Shown here one piece after another: positions 1-8,699 of a stretch of DNA of 32,030 bases. The first letter of the stretch is position 1. Each line of letters starts with the position of its first letter. Location of the stretch: NCBI GenBank assembly GCA_964655225.1, contig CAZZMB010000029.1:1-32030 (forward strand), in the 5' to 3' direction. Made by a program: the position numbers and the translations under genes. Under the pieces are notes generated by a model. The model worked only from the letters and a program-made list of their open reading frames with translations, did not search any database and was not told where the DNA came from. Source of the stretch: JAFMKE01 sp964655225. GTDB taxonomy: Bacteria; Bacteroidota; Bacteroidia; Chitinophagales; UBA8649.

Positions 1-465
1 GATTATCTGAAAGATGCCAAAGAGAAATTTGGATCTTGGACACTTGCCGCAGCAAGCTATAATATTGGCATGGCGAAGCTTTATAAACGCTTGAATGAGC
101 AGCAAGTTTCTAACTATTATGATTTATATCTAAACTCGGAAACTTCCCGGTACGTCTTTCGAATCTTATCCTACAAAATGGTTTTTGAAAACCCTGATAA
201 ATACGGCTTTAATTTTGTCGATGGTGATTTGTATCAACCATACCAATTTAACCAAGTTGTCGTTGAAAATTCAGTTGAAGATTTGGCACAATTTGCTATT
301 GATAATGGAACAAGCTACAAGATGCTTAAAGTAGTAAATCCTTGGTTGACTAGTACTAAACTGACGATCAGTGTTGGAAATAGTTATACGATAAAAATAC
401 CTACAAGTTATGTCAATGAAGCATTTCACGATGCAGATTATGAATCACAAGAAGAACATGAATAA
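1..465 (+). CDS. Lytic transglycosylase, C-terminal part (partial)
   Basis: The reading frame is open from base 1, so the gene starts upstream of the window and only about 154 C-terminal residues are present. The first residues include AAASYNIG, which matches the end of the SLT (MltD/Slt-type) transglycosylase domain, where the motif is usually AAYNAG-like. The last third (about residues 85-140 of the visible part) reads like a degenerate LysM peptidoglycan-binding repeat, with a VVNPWL segment and a VGNSYTIKIP end. Known role of the family: cleavage of the MurNAc-GlcNAc bond of periplasmic peptidoglycan. The catalytic Glu lies upstream and cannot be checked. The thioesterase gene starts two bases after the stop, so the two are probably co-transcribed. 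Confidence 0.8.
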   Translation, partial: DYLKDAKEKFGSWTLAAASYNIGMAKLYKRLNEQQVSNYYDLYLNSETSRYVFRILSYKMVFENPDKYGFNFVDGDLYQPYQFNQVVVENSVEDLAQFAIDNGTSYKMLKVVNPWLTSTKLTISVGNSYTIKIPTSYVNEAFHDADYESQEEHE

Positions 466-467
466 CG

Positions 468-890
468 ATGGATTTAACTGAATTTAATTTTCATTTTCCC
501 TTACAAATGCGATGGAATGATTTGGATGCCTTAGGACATGTCAATAATGCCTTATTTCTTACCTATTTTGAAACGGCAAGAGGGCGATATATGATGGAGG
601 CTTGCCCTGGCTGGGATTGGACAAAGCATATGTTTTTAATTGGCAATGTTCATGCTAGCTTCCATAAGGAGTTGTTACTTACTGCTCGCCATCCAGAAGT
701 CTATATGCGAACGTCAAAAGTTGGGAATAAGAGCTTTGAATTGAGTTATGCTATAGTTAGTCAAGGTAAAGATGGTAAGCTCGTTCATGCCACAGGGCAG
801 ACAACTCAGGTAATGTTTGATATGCAATCAAAGCAGACCATTCAAATTCCGGATTGGATTAGAGAGCAATTGGAAGTCTATGAGGCTTAA
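468..890 (+). CDS. Acyl-CoA thioesterase, YbgC/4HBT hotdog family
   Basis: A 140-residue single hotdog domain, the usual length for YbgC/FadM-type thioesterases. The N-terminal motif RWNDLDALGHVNN (residues 15-27) is the family signature. By alignment with 4-hydroxybenzoyl-CoA thioesterase, Asp20 should be the catalytic carboxylate. The expected reaction is hydrolysis of a cytosolic acyl-CoA or acyl-ACP; the substrate cannot be read from the sequence. The ATG at 468 follows the stop of the transglycosylase by two bases, which supports this start and translation from a shared mRNA. The stop codon overlaps the stop of the convergent TrmH-like gene. Confidence 0.85.
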   Translation: MDLTEFNFHFPLQMRWNDLDALGHVNNALFLTYFETARGRYMMEACPGWDWTKHMFLIGNVHASFHKELLLTARHPEVYMRTSKVGNKSFELSYAIVSQGKDGKLVHATGQTTQVMFDMQSKQTIQIPDWIREQLEVYEA

Positions 891-1549
891 ATGATAGATT
901 TTTCGAATACCTTTAAGTGGTCATCTAAACGTTTGGTACTACTTTTGGTAAAAGATAATCGGAGTTGTTCTTTTTCTTTAGTCGTTAACTGCCAAGCTAT
1001 GTTTTCTTTCCTAATCATTCGACTTACATGTTGTAAAATGATAGCAGCACTAACGGAAATATTCAAGCTTTCGGTTTGTCCAACCATAGGGATTTTAAGA
1101 AAAACATCCGCTTCATTCAGCACAGTTTGACTCAGCCCTTTTTTCTCAGCTCCAAAGAAAAAAACAGATTTCTTGCTTACGTCAAAATCTTCAAGATTGC
1201 AATCGTCCGTGTGCGGAGTTGTAGCAACAATTTGATATCCTTCCCCTCGCAGAGCACTTATCGCTTGTGTCGTGCCTTTATGCCGGTGCACATTGACCCA
1301 CTTCGTTGCACCCTTGCTCACATTTTTTGAAAACCTAAACTCATTGATAGTCTCAATAACGTGACATTCCTGGATGCCAAAGCAATCACATGACCTTATA
1401 ACCGCGTTACTGTTATGGGGTTGATAGATGTTTTCTAGAGCTACTGCAAAATGATTAGTCCGTTGATCAATGACTTTATTTAATTGTACTTTTCGCTCAT
1501 CCGTTAGGAATTGGCTCAAATAATCTAACAAGATTTTGGTCTTATCCAT
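887..1549 (-). CDS. trmH: tRNA (guanosine-18-2'-O)-methyltransferase, SpoU/TrmH family
   Basis: SPOUT-class RNA 2'-O-ribose methyltransferase. The three SpoU motifs are visible: NSNAVIRSCDCFGI near the N-terminus, FFFGAEKKGLS in the middle, and IPMVGQTESLNISVSAA near the C-terminus, which forms the trefoil-knot SAM site. The short N- and C-terminal extensions outside the knot favour TrmH (Gm18 of tRNA) over TrmL or RlmB, but the substrate is inferred. The frame can be extended to a TTG at 1582; I prefer the ATG at 1549 (MDKTKILLDYL), because homologues begin near this LLDYL segment and TTG is a rare start. The gene is convergent with the thioesterase and overlaps its stop. Confidence 0.8.
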   Translation of the reverse strand: MDKTKILLDYLSQFLTDERKVQLNKVIDQRTNHFAVALENIYQPHNSNAVIRSCDCFGIQECHVIETINEFRFSKNVSKGATKWVNVHRHKGTTQAISALRGEGYQIVATTPHTDDCNLEDFDVSKKSVFFFGAEKKGLSQTVLNEADVFLKIPMVGQTESLNISVSAAIILQHVSRMIRKENIAWQLTTKEKEQLRLSFTKSSTKRLDDHLKVFEKSII

Positions 1550-1621
1550 AGTTTGAAGATAAGTACTACAAGCTAGAATCAATAGCTAAAATAGTATTTT
1601 TTAACCGCTAGTCGACTATTC

Positions 1622-2854
1622 CTAATAGGTGAAATCATACTTTTTCCTTGCATAATTACCGCGCTCATCGAAGATTAAAACTTCAAAAATATTCTCACTT
1701 TTTAGTATACTTTTATCAATGGTATAACTCATCAAGCTTTTCTTAGCATCATACCTTAAAACCACCCATTTACCATTTAGGAATGCATCGTATGATGCTA
1801 TACCTGAGAGGTTGTCACTGACCCGAAACTGTATATTCTTTTGATAATTTAGTTGTTTCCCTTCACTAATATTAAGCGCATTTATTTTAGGGGGAACCGT
1901 ATCAATATCAATAAAGTAAGTGCCTAAATTTCTTGTCTCTCCGCACAAAAAACCTTCACTATATTTACCTCCAATCGATTTTTTACGATTCTTGTAATCA
2001 TAATAGGCTATCACGTACTTTTCAATATCATTCGTATCGACAGCGTGAACTTTTAAGGAAATATCAAAGTAATCTGCCACGGGTACGGTACTGTTATGAA
2101 TATCTATGAAGGGGCCGTAAGAATTATTTACTCGTTCCTTGTATTGAAAATATAGGTCATTAAACAATACATCCTCATCTAAACTTATGCGAACATTATT
2201 ATTTCTGAATTGATTTTGCTGGCCAAGTAAGAAATGGGCATGATACATTTCTTCTCTGAGTTTAAAAAATTCAGCTTGTGGCTGGTATTGTATTTTAGCT
2301 GAAATCTTCGAGGTATTCCCATGAAAATCATTTACCTCAATACGAATATTATGNNNNNNNNNNNNNNNNNNNNNNNNNNNNNNNNNNNNNNNNNNNNNNN
2401 NNNNNNNNNNNNNNNNNNNNNNNNNNNNNNNNNNNNNNNNNNNNNNNNNNNNNTCCATGTTTATTGCAAAGTTAGTTTGGGCGTGTTGTTGTTGTTTAAC
2501 CCATTCTTGAATTTTACTGTCAAACTTTAGAAGATGACCATATACGGATACCATACCGTTTGGATGAGTCACATAGACTGCATTCCCATATCCGAAGGGT
2601 GAAACCGATACCCTAGAAACATAGCCTTCAGCAACTGAATAGATTTTTTTGCCTTCTACTCCTTGAGTTTTTATATCAATTCCAGTATGAAAATGAGTAC
2701 TGCGGGGCTCTCCAAACGTCCCGGATAAATAAATCTTCACATCAACAGGAGATCTAAAATATCCCTCAGGAACTTTTGGTAGATTGGAATATAACTGCGC
2801 ATTGCACAGATGAATGAGCGCGCACAAGATTAAAAAAGGTCTTCCACAAAGCAT
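1622..2854 (-). CDS. Secreted M23-family metallopeptidase (interrupted by an assembly gap)
   Basis: A signal peptide (MLCGRPFLILCALIHLCNAQ) is followed by an M23 (LytM/lysostaphin-type) domain. HFHTGIDI and VYGHLL supply the first zinc-binding His/Asp pair and the conserved YGHL strand. The final HLH motif (GPHLHFEI-type) is not visible and should fall inside the run of N. After the gap come HNIRIEVNDFHGNTS and a beta-rich C-terminal region of about 230 residues of the kind Bacteroidota M23 proteins carry. The family cleaves peptide cross-bridges in periplasmic peptidoglycan, or activates amidases when degenerate. Homologues have well over 100 residues between the two visible parts, so the true gap is probably longer than 100 bases and the frame across it is not assured. 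Confidence 0.8.
   Translation of the reverse strand: MLCGRPFLILCALIHLCNAQLYSNLPKVPEGYFRSPVDVKIYLSGTFGEPRSTHFHTGIDIKTQGVEGKKIYSVAEGYVSRVSVSPFGYGNAVYVTHPNGMVSVYGHLLKFDSKIQEWVKQQQHAQTNFAINMXXXXXXXXXXXXXXXXXXXXXXXXXXXXXXXXXXHNIRIEVNDFHGNTSKISAKIQYQPQAEFFKLREEMYHAHFLLGQQNQFRNNNVRISLDEDVLFNDLYFQYKERVNNSYGPFIDIHNSTVPVADYFDISLKVHAVDTNDIEKYVIAYYDYKNRKKSIGGKYSEGFLCGETRNLGTYFIDIDTVPPKINALNISEGKQLNYQKNIQFRVSDNLSGIASYDAFLNGKWVVLRYDAKKSLMSYTIDKSILKSENIFEVLIFDERGNYARKKYDFTY
2354..2453. other. Assembly gap (100 N) inside the M23 peptidase gene
   Basis: A run of exactly 100 N, the conventional placeholder for a gap of unknown size. The flanks share no repeat. The missing part should encode the last zinc-ligand motif of the peptidase. 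Confidence 0.98.
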
Positions 2855-2926
2855 TGCTATAAATTAATGTATTTCAAATAGAGGGTATTAAAAACTTCAA
2901 TTTTGAAACCAAAAAAATGCTGCCGG

Positions 2927-2957
2927 AAAAAGGAGATTTTTACATCCTCCCTTTTTT
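2927..2957 (-). terminator. Possible terminator of the RND efflux operon
   Basis: On the minus strand an A-rich, G-rich arm can pair with ATCTCCTTTTT across a GTAAAA loop, allowing two single-base bulges, and the right arm ends in a run of T. It lies just past the stop of the RND pump gene and before the M23 gene. The stem is imperfect, so this is a moderate call. Confidence 0.4.
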
Positions 2958-2958
2958 C

Positions 2959-5900
2959 TTAATCAAATTTATTGGCCAACTTATTTCCAGCTCGATCAAA
3001 CAACAAAATCATCACAGGAACGATAACTAGTGTTAGAAAAGTTGCAAATGTAAGTCCATAAATTACAGTCCAACTTAATGCTCCCCAGAAGACTACATTA
3101 TCTCCACCTATATAAAAGTTAGGTTGAAGTCGGGTAATTAATCCACCGAAGTCAATATTAATTCCTACGGCTAAGGGAATAAGACCAAGCACCGTAGTTA
3201 TTGCAGTCAGCAATACTGGACGTAAACGTGTTTTGCCCGCTTCCACAATAGATGTTGTGATATCTTGACGATTTAATCGCGCCTTTATGGACAAGCCTTT
3301 TTCCATTTTCATTCTATCACGTGTGAGTTGCGCGAAATCCATAAGCACGATTGCATTATTTACAACCACGCCTGCTAAGGAAATAATACCAATCATTGTC
3401 ATGATGACAACAAACTTATCTCCGAAGACTGCTATTCCTAAGAATACACCGATGAAACTAAAAAGTACAGACAGTAAAATGATAATAGGCGCAGACACTG
3501 AGTTAAATTGAGTAACAATAATCAAGAAAATAGAGAAAACAGCTATCATTAAGGCCGTTTTCAAAAATGCCATAGACTTAGCTTGCTCTTCTTGTTCACC
3601 GGTAAAGCTCACTTTATATCCATCTTTCAATGAAATATTTGCAGCTATAAGTTTTTCCAAAACTGCAATAATTTCATTTGCATTGCCGCCTTCAGCTAAG
3701 TTGGAATACAGGGTCACTACTCTGTCCAAATCTACTCGACGAACAGAACCAAGACTTGAGGTATATTTCACAGTAGCAAGCGCAGAAATAGGCACTTGTT
3801 TAGTTTTTCCGTCTGACTGATCTCTAAATGTTATCAGCATATTCTTTAAAGATTCTAAATCATATCGCTGATCAGTTTGTAAACGCAACATGATTGGATA
3901 ATCTTCATCGCTTTCGTTGAAGGTAGATATTTCTTTTCCAAACAATGCCGTCCTCAACGCTCCGGCAACTTGAGCCGTAGATAAGCCATAGGTTCTAGTA
4001 GCTGCTCGATCAATATCAAAAAGAAGTTCAGGTTTACCCTTATCTAAATCAGATTTTAATTTTTCAATACCACTGATATCGCCTTTAATCATTGCATTGT
4101 TAATCAAGGTTCTAACTTCATCATGAATCTTAAACAATTCATCAAATTCTTCACCGCTTATTGCAATGTTTATTGGTGGTCCAACAGGGGGTCCATCTGG
4201 TTCTTTAGATACAGAAACAACTGCTCCAGGTATTTGACCTACCACTTCGCGTATTTCACTCATCGCTTTTGATGTATTGAACCTTTCTGTTTCATTATCC
4301 GTATGTGTGACATCCGTTCTGTTTTCATATTGTACGAATGAGATGGTTAACTTAGCTTTATTGGGTGTTTTTCCTTGATTTTCCCCTGACTGACCAGAAT
4401 TTGGATCAGAGGTCCCTTCTCCTACATTGGTTAATATCGATTCAACATTAAGACCAGTTCCTATTCCATAGGGTTCCATGGCTGTGATAACATCTTCTTC
4501 TATTTTTCGTATTTTCTTATTGGTATATTCAATATCCGTACCGGTAGGAAATTCTACAAAAACATTCACATAATTGGGTTGCCCTTCTGGGAAAAATACC
4601 ACTTCGGGTTGGCGAACAGCAAAAAACATTAAAGAGCCAATCAACATAAAGAACATACCGATAAACAGCACGATTGGAGTTTTCCCAGTTAATGCTACTC
4701 GCACAAAATTTTCGTATTTATTTTCTATCCAAGGAAGAATACGCAATTGAAAGAACTTAGCTGCGGGAGAAAGCAGGTACTTATTAATGAGTATTATAAG
4801 TGAAACACCCGCCATTAGGTTTCCAATTACAACGGCAGGGGTTATATCCATGCTCAATCCTGTTATAACCAATACAATACCTAATACAAGAGATACTCCA
4901 TTTAATATCCAAAAAGGAGATTGTTTGATTTTCTTACGATCTGCGACTTCTTCGTCAAGCCTCATAAAGAAGGAAGTCAACACTGGATTGATGACCAAAG
5001 CAACGAACAAAGAACTACTCAGAACGATAATCAAGGTGATTGGTAAATACTTCATGAACTCCCCCATAACATCTTTCCAAAAAATCAATGGGAAAAATGC
5101 GGCAAGTGTGGTCGCCGTTGAAGCAATAATAGGCACAGCAACTTCTCCAACTCCTTCTTTAGATGCTGTTACAATATCTTTACCTTCTTGTAGCAATCGA
5201 TAGATATTTTCAACCACCACAATACCGTTGTCCACGAGCATTCCTAAGGCTAAAACCAATGAGAATAATACCATAATATTCAAGGTAACTCCCATAAGAT
5301 TCAAAATTAAGAAACCCATAACCATACTCATGGGAATCGCAATTCCAACAAATAGCGCATTTCTCAAACCTAAGAAAAATAGCAAGACCAATACCACGAG
5401 TATAACACCGGAAATGATACTATTCTCAAGATTAGCTACTTGAAGTTTGGTTTGTAATGAGGTATCATTGGTAATCGTAACGGTTAAATCATCTTCGAAT
5501 TTATCTTTTTCGGCCTTAAGTATAATATCCTTTATCAGGTCTACCGCTACAATTAAGTTTTCACCACTGCGCTTCATAATATCTAAAGAAACAACGGGTT
5601 CTCCGCCAATCCTTGCATAACTATCAGTTTCCTTAGGAATAAAATCGATGCTTGCAATATCTTTAAGAAATACCGGTTTTTGAAAATCACTTTTTACGAT
5701 GATATCTTTAATTTGATTAACGTCATTAAATTCACCTACAATCCTTACAGTTCTTCGATTATCTCCTACAAGTAAATCACCCGCTGAGATGGTCATATTC
5801 TCAAAGTTTATTGCATCTTCTATATTACGAAAGCTAACTTTAGCCGCTTCCATTTTAGATTTTTCTACGGCAATTCTTACCTCTTTCTCTAAACTTCCGC

Positions 5901-6468
5901 GAATTTCAACTTTAGAAACTTGTGGTAAATTTTCTATTTCATCTTCTAAATATTCGGCATAATCCTTTAACTGTTCTAGGGTATAATTTTCACCACTAAG
6001 ATTGATATTGATGAATGGAATTGACGCAAAATCAAGTTCAAAAATGTTGGGTTCTTGATCAAGGTCTGAGGGCAACTCACTGCGGGCTTTATCTACAGCA
6101 TCCTTAACATCTAATAGTGCTTCGTTTACATCTACATCAAAATCAAACTCCACGATTGTAGTCGAGTAGTCTTGTATCGCGGTGGATCTAATTTGCGTGA
6201 CATCGGTAATAGAATTTATCTCTTTTTCAATATGTCTAGTAATAAGATTTTCCATATCCTCTGGCGAGTTACCAGGGTATACAACTCCAACATAAATAGT
6301 CGGAATATTTATTTCGGGATAATTCTCTCTTGGCATTGAATTATATGCCCCAATTCCAGTGATTAGAATGAGGAACATCAATATAACAACACTGGTTCTG
6401 TTATCTACGGATAAGGAAGATAAGAAAAACTCACGTGTGATCTGATTTGACTTTTTGTCTGTACCCAT
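2959..6468 (-). CDS. RND efflux pump, inner-membrane permease (HAE1/AcrB-like)
   Basis: An 1169-residue protein, slightly longer than AcrB (about 1050), with the RND architecture. TM1 lies near residues 27-42, the first large periplasmic loop at about 45-345, TM2-TM6 at about 350-500, a second periplasmic loop at about 620-970, and a C-terminal TM block. The TM4 signature is LVDNGIVVVEN with Asp413. The second relay Asp of AcrB is Asn414 here, and the TM10 Lys of AcrB is replaced by Asn within NNAIV (1037-1041), as in many Bacteroidota pumps. The expected role is proton-driven export of hydrophobic or amphipathic compounds in a tripartite complex with the two genes transcribed before it. It starts at an ATG 24 bases after the adaptor stop and is the last gene of the operon. 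The substrate is unknown. Confidence 0.9.
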   Translation of the reverse strand: MGTDKKSNQITREFFLSSLSVDNRTSVVILMFLILITGIGAYNSMPRENYPEINIPTIYVGVVYPGNSPEDMENLITRHIEKEINSITDVTQIRSTAIQDYSTTIVEFDFDVDVNEALLDVKDAVDKARSELPSDLDQEPNIFELDFASIPFININLSGENYTLEQLKDYAEYLEDEIENLPQVSKVEIRGSLEKEVRIAVEKSKMEAAKVSFRNIEDAINFENMTISAGDLLVGDNRRTVRIVGEFNDVNQIKDIIVKSDFQKPVFLKDIASIDFIPKETDSYARIGGEPVVSLDIMKRSGENLIVAVDLIKDIILKAEKDKFEDDLTVTITNDTSLQTKLQVANLENSIISGVILVVLVLLFFLGLRNALFVGIAIPMSMVMGFLILNLMGVTLNIMVLFSLVLALGMLVDNGIVVVENIYRLLQEGKDIVTASKEGVGEVAVPIIASTATTLAAFFPLIFWKDVMGEFMKYLPITLIIVLSSSLFVALVINPVLTSFFMRLDEEVADRKKIKQSPFWILNGVSLVLGIVLVITGLSMDITPAVVIGNLMAGVSLIILINKYLLSPAAKFFQLRILPWIENKYENFVRVALTGKTPIVLFIGMFFMLIGSLMFFAVRQPEVVFFPEGQPNYVNVFVEFPTGTDIEYTNKKIRKIEEDVITAMEPYGIGTGLNVESILTNVGEGTSDPNSGQSGENQGKTPNKAKLTISFVQYENRTDVTHTDNETERFNTSKAMSEIREVVGQIPGAVVSVSKEPDGPPVGPPINIAISGEEFDELFKIHDEVRTLINNAMIKGDISGIEKLKSDLDKGKPELLFDIDRAATRTYGLSTAQVAGALRTALFGKEISTFNESDEDYPIMLRLQTDQRYDLESLKNMLITFRDQSDGKTKQVPISALATVKYTSSLGSVRRVDLDRVVTLYSNLAEGGNANEIIAVLEKLIAANISLKDGYKVSFTGEQEEQAKSMAFLKTALMIAVFSIFLIIVTQFNSVSAPIIILLSVLFSFIGVFLGIAVFGDKFVVIMTMIGIISLAGVVVNNAIVLMDFAQLTRDRMKMEKGLSIKARLNRQDITTSIVEAGKTRLRPVLLTAITTVLGLIPLAVGINIDFGGLITRLQPNFYIGGDNVVFWGALSWTVIYGLTFATFLTLVIVPVMILLFDRAGNKLANKFD

Positions 6469-6492
6469 TTTTACTTAATTTGACTTTAATAC

Positions 6493-7632
6493 TTATTTGA
6501 GAATTTGGATAATCTGTCCATCTAATACATTTCTAAAACCTTCATTAATGATAAGATCCCCCGCTTTCAGCCCTTCATGAACGACTACTTGTCCAGCATA
6601 ACTTTCGCTAATATCGATGGTTTTTTTAACTGCGATGACCTCATTTGACATGCTATCTATTTGAGCAGTAAAAACAAAATAACCCTTGGATGATTCTTGA
6701 ATCAAACTGGTTGGGATGACTAAGGCATCAGGTATTGATTCTTTCGTGATTTTGGCCTTAGCCAATAAATTAGGCTTGATATCGCCATTTTCATTTTCAA
6801 TGGATGCAATTACTTGAAAAGCTCTATTAAAGGAGTTTACGGTTTGTCCTACGGAACTAACTACTGCAATCTTTTCTATACCTATTGCGGGCAGCTCGAT
6901 TAATATTTCATCTCCTTTTGCTACCTTACCGATGTACACTTCCGTTAGGTCGATTCGTACTTCCATTTTGCGGTTGTTCACTACTTGACAAGCAGGCCTT
7001 CCGGGAGCAGCCATTTCCCCAAGCCTGAGATTAATTGCGTCAATATAACCACTAATCGGAGCTTTTATAGAGGCTTTACTTAACTGTGTATTGATAGAAA
7101 ATTTTTTATCGTTTAAGTATTCATAATTATTTTTCGCTTGTAAATATTCAATTTCAGATCCTATGTTTTGATTCCACAAACGTTGTCTCTTATCAAAGAC
7201 ATCTTGGGCTAAATTTATATTTGTTTCTAGCTCCGCAAGTTGGCTTAGGATCATGCTGTTGTCCAATTGAATTAATATTTTCCCCTTAGAAACGTATTGT
7301 CCCTCATTCACATAAATATTTGTAACTAGCCCTCCCATATCCGTACTTACTGAAACATTATTTTCAGTATAGGTTTTACCTTGGGCCTCGATATAGTTGG
7401 TAAAAACTTTTGGTGTTACGTCTAAAGTTGTCACCAACTCAATCTTTTTATTGTTGGTGGTCGTATCTAAAGAACTTATTTCAGCTTCTATATCAGCCAG
7501 CTGTGCTTTTAATGTTTTGATTTCCTGTTCAACCTCTTGTTTTTGGGTTTTCATTTCTTCGAGTGTGGATTCATTTCCACAGGCTGAAAGGAGGACAATC
7601 CCGACTAAAAATAGTTTAATGTTATTTTTCAT
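6493..7632 (-). CDS. RND efflux periplasmic adaptor (membrane fusion protein), lipoprotein
   Basis: A 379-residue adaptor. The N-terminus carries a lipoprotein signal with lipobox LLSAC (Cys18), followed by a heptad-rich helix (about residues 25-60) that should form a coiled coil. The lipoyl/barrel-sandwich halves are visible as GGLVTNIYVNEGQYVSKG and KASIKAPISGYIDAINLRLG, separated by an alpha-hairpin. Beta-barrel and membrane-proximal domains follow. The protein should bridge the pump in the inner membrane to the TolC-like channel. It lies between the channel and pump genes with 11- and 24-base spacers. An extra helix before the first lipoyl half is a common Bacteroidota variation. Confidence 0.9.
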   Translation of the reverse strand: MKNNIKLFLVGIVLLSACGNESTLEEMKTQKQEVEQEIKTLKAQLADIEAEISSLDTTTNNKKIELVTTLDVTPKVFTNYIEAQGKTYTENNVSVSTDMGGLVTNIYVNEGQYVSKGKILIQLDNSMILSQLAELETNINLAQDVFDKRQRLWNQNIGSEIEYLQAKNNYEYLNDKKFSINTQLSKASIKAPISGYIDAINLRLGEMAAPGRPACQVVNNRKMEVRIDLTEVYIGKVAKGDEILIELPAIGIEKIAVVSSVGQTVNSFNRAFQVIASIENENGDIKPNLLAKAKITKESIPDALVIPTSLIQESSKGYFVFTAQIDSMSNEVIAVKKTIDISESYAGQVVVHEGLKAGDLIINEGFRNVLDGQIIQILK

Positions 7633-7643
7633 TTTTAATTATT

Positions 7644-8699
7644 TTATAAAGAACCTAATGCTTTGTTTACTTCTAGTTTAGCAATCAATAAATTATATAC
7701 TGATTGCGTATAATTAATCATCGTGTTTGTNNNNNNNNNNNNNNNNNNNNNNNNNNNNNNNNNNNNNNNNNNNNNNNNNNNNNNNNNNNNNNNNNNNNNN
7801 NNNNNNNNNNNNNNNNNNNNNNNNNNNNNNTATAGCGCATACGCATATAAACTAGGAAAGTAGCTTGATCGTGCTTGTTTTATGTCATATTTTTTTAACG
7901 CTGCTTGATTCGCTAACATTTTAGTTTCTATCCGATTGTTTGGATTTACTTCAGCACTTGCATCAAATGTGAAATTATTCACCAACATATTAAAATCATC
8001 CGCTAGGGTAATAGCAGAATCATTGGGCATCCCTATAACATACTTCAAATTAAGTAGTGCGTTTTCCCATTGGTTTTCTTGCTTCACTATTTGTGCAAGC
8101 AAGTTTGACATGTTCAGCTCTAATCGGTTTACACTTAACTCGTCTATAAGGCCTTCTGCATAAATGGCCTTTGTTTCGTCAAGAATACTCTTTAAAGTGG
8201 CTTCATTTTGGCTTAAAAGTTCAAAGGCTTGCTGGCTAATAAGTGCGCCGAAGTATGCTTTTGTTATAGCTTCAGACGTATTTATTCTAGCTTGCTCAAC
8301 CTGGAAGTCGGCTGATTCAAGTAGCGCATTTCTCGCTTTGACTCCATAGATATATCGCGCATCAAAAACTAACTGAGAGACATCAGCGGTTAGATTGGCA
8401 GTTTGGGGTTGTGCAAAAATAAACTCTAGCTCATCAGGCCCAAAAACTCCAGCAGGCACTATGCTAACCTGCTGTTCAAAAGCAAAAGAATAATCTAAGT
8501 TTAAATTGATCTGAGGGAAACCCTCTGTCATTACTTCAAATGCGAATTGTTTTCTGATTGCGGCATCTAATTGCGTGTTTTTGAAATCTGTGTTATTTTC
8601 AAATCCAAATTCTAAAGCTTGCTCAAGGGTAAGATTTTCTTGAGCTGAAATGGCGAAGGGTATTGCCAAGACTGAGAGGAATGTTAATAGTTTATTCAT
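7644..8699 (-). CDS. TolC-family outer-membrane efflux channel (interrupted by an assembly gap)
   Basis: A signal peptide (MNKLLTFLSVLAIPFAISAQ) is followed by the OEP repeat pattern: ENLTLEQALEFGFENN at the start, long helices, and YFPSLYAYAL before the gap. After the gap the C-terminal helix ends NLLIAKLEVNKALGSL, typical of the second OEP repeat. The modelled length (351 with 34 unknown residues) is about 80-100 residues shorter than usual for the family, so the gap probably hides more than 100 bases. The start codon overlaps the last codons of the TetR gene by eight bases, which implies translational coupling. Confidence 0.87.
   Translation of the reverse strand: MNKLLTFLSVLAIPFAISAQENLTLEQALEFGFENNTDFKNTQLDAAIRKQFAFEVMTEGFPQINLNLDYSFAFEQQVSIVPAGVFGPDELEFIFAQPQTANLTADVSQLVFDARYIYGVKARNALLESADFQVEQARINTSEAITKAYFGALISQQAFELLSQNEATLKSILDETKAIYAEGLIDELSVNRLELNMSNLLAQIVKQENQWENALLNLKYVIGMPNDSAITLADDFNMLVNNFTFDASAEVNPNNRIETKMLANQAALKKYDIKQARSSYFPSLYAYALXXXXXXXXXXXXXXXXXXXXXXXXXXXXXXXXXXTNTMINYTQSVYNLLIAKLEVNKALGSL
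7731..7830. other. Assembly gap (100 N) inside the TolC-like gene
   Basis: Exactly 100 N, a placeholder of unknown true length. The flanks do not repeat each other. The missing piece corresponds to the start of the second OEP repeat. Confidence 0.98.

Noticed and set aside
891..1330. Two plus-strand frames opposite the TrmH-like gene
   Set aside because: Both lie entirely opposite a gene with clear SpoU motifs and have no recognisable protein features.
4787..5443. Plus-strand frames opposite the RND pump
   Set aside because: Low-complexity Thr/Ile/Asn-rich translations typical of the antisense of membrane helices.
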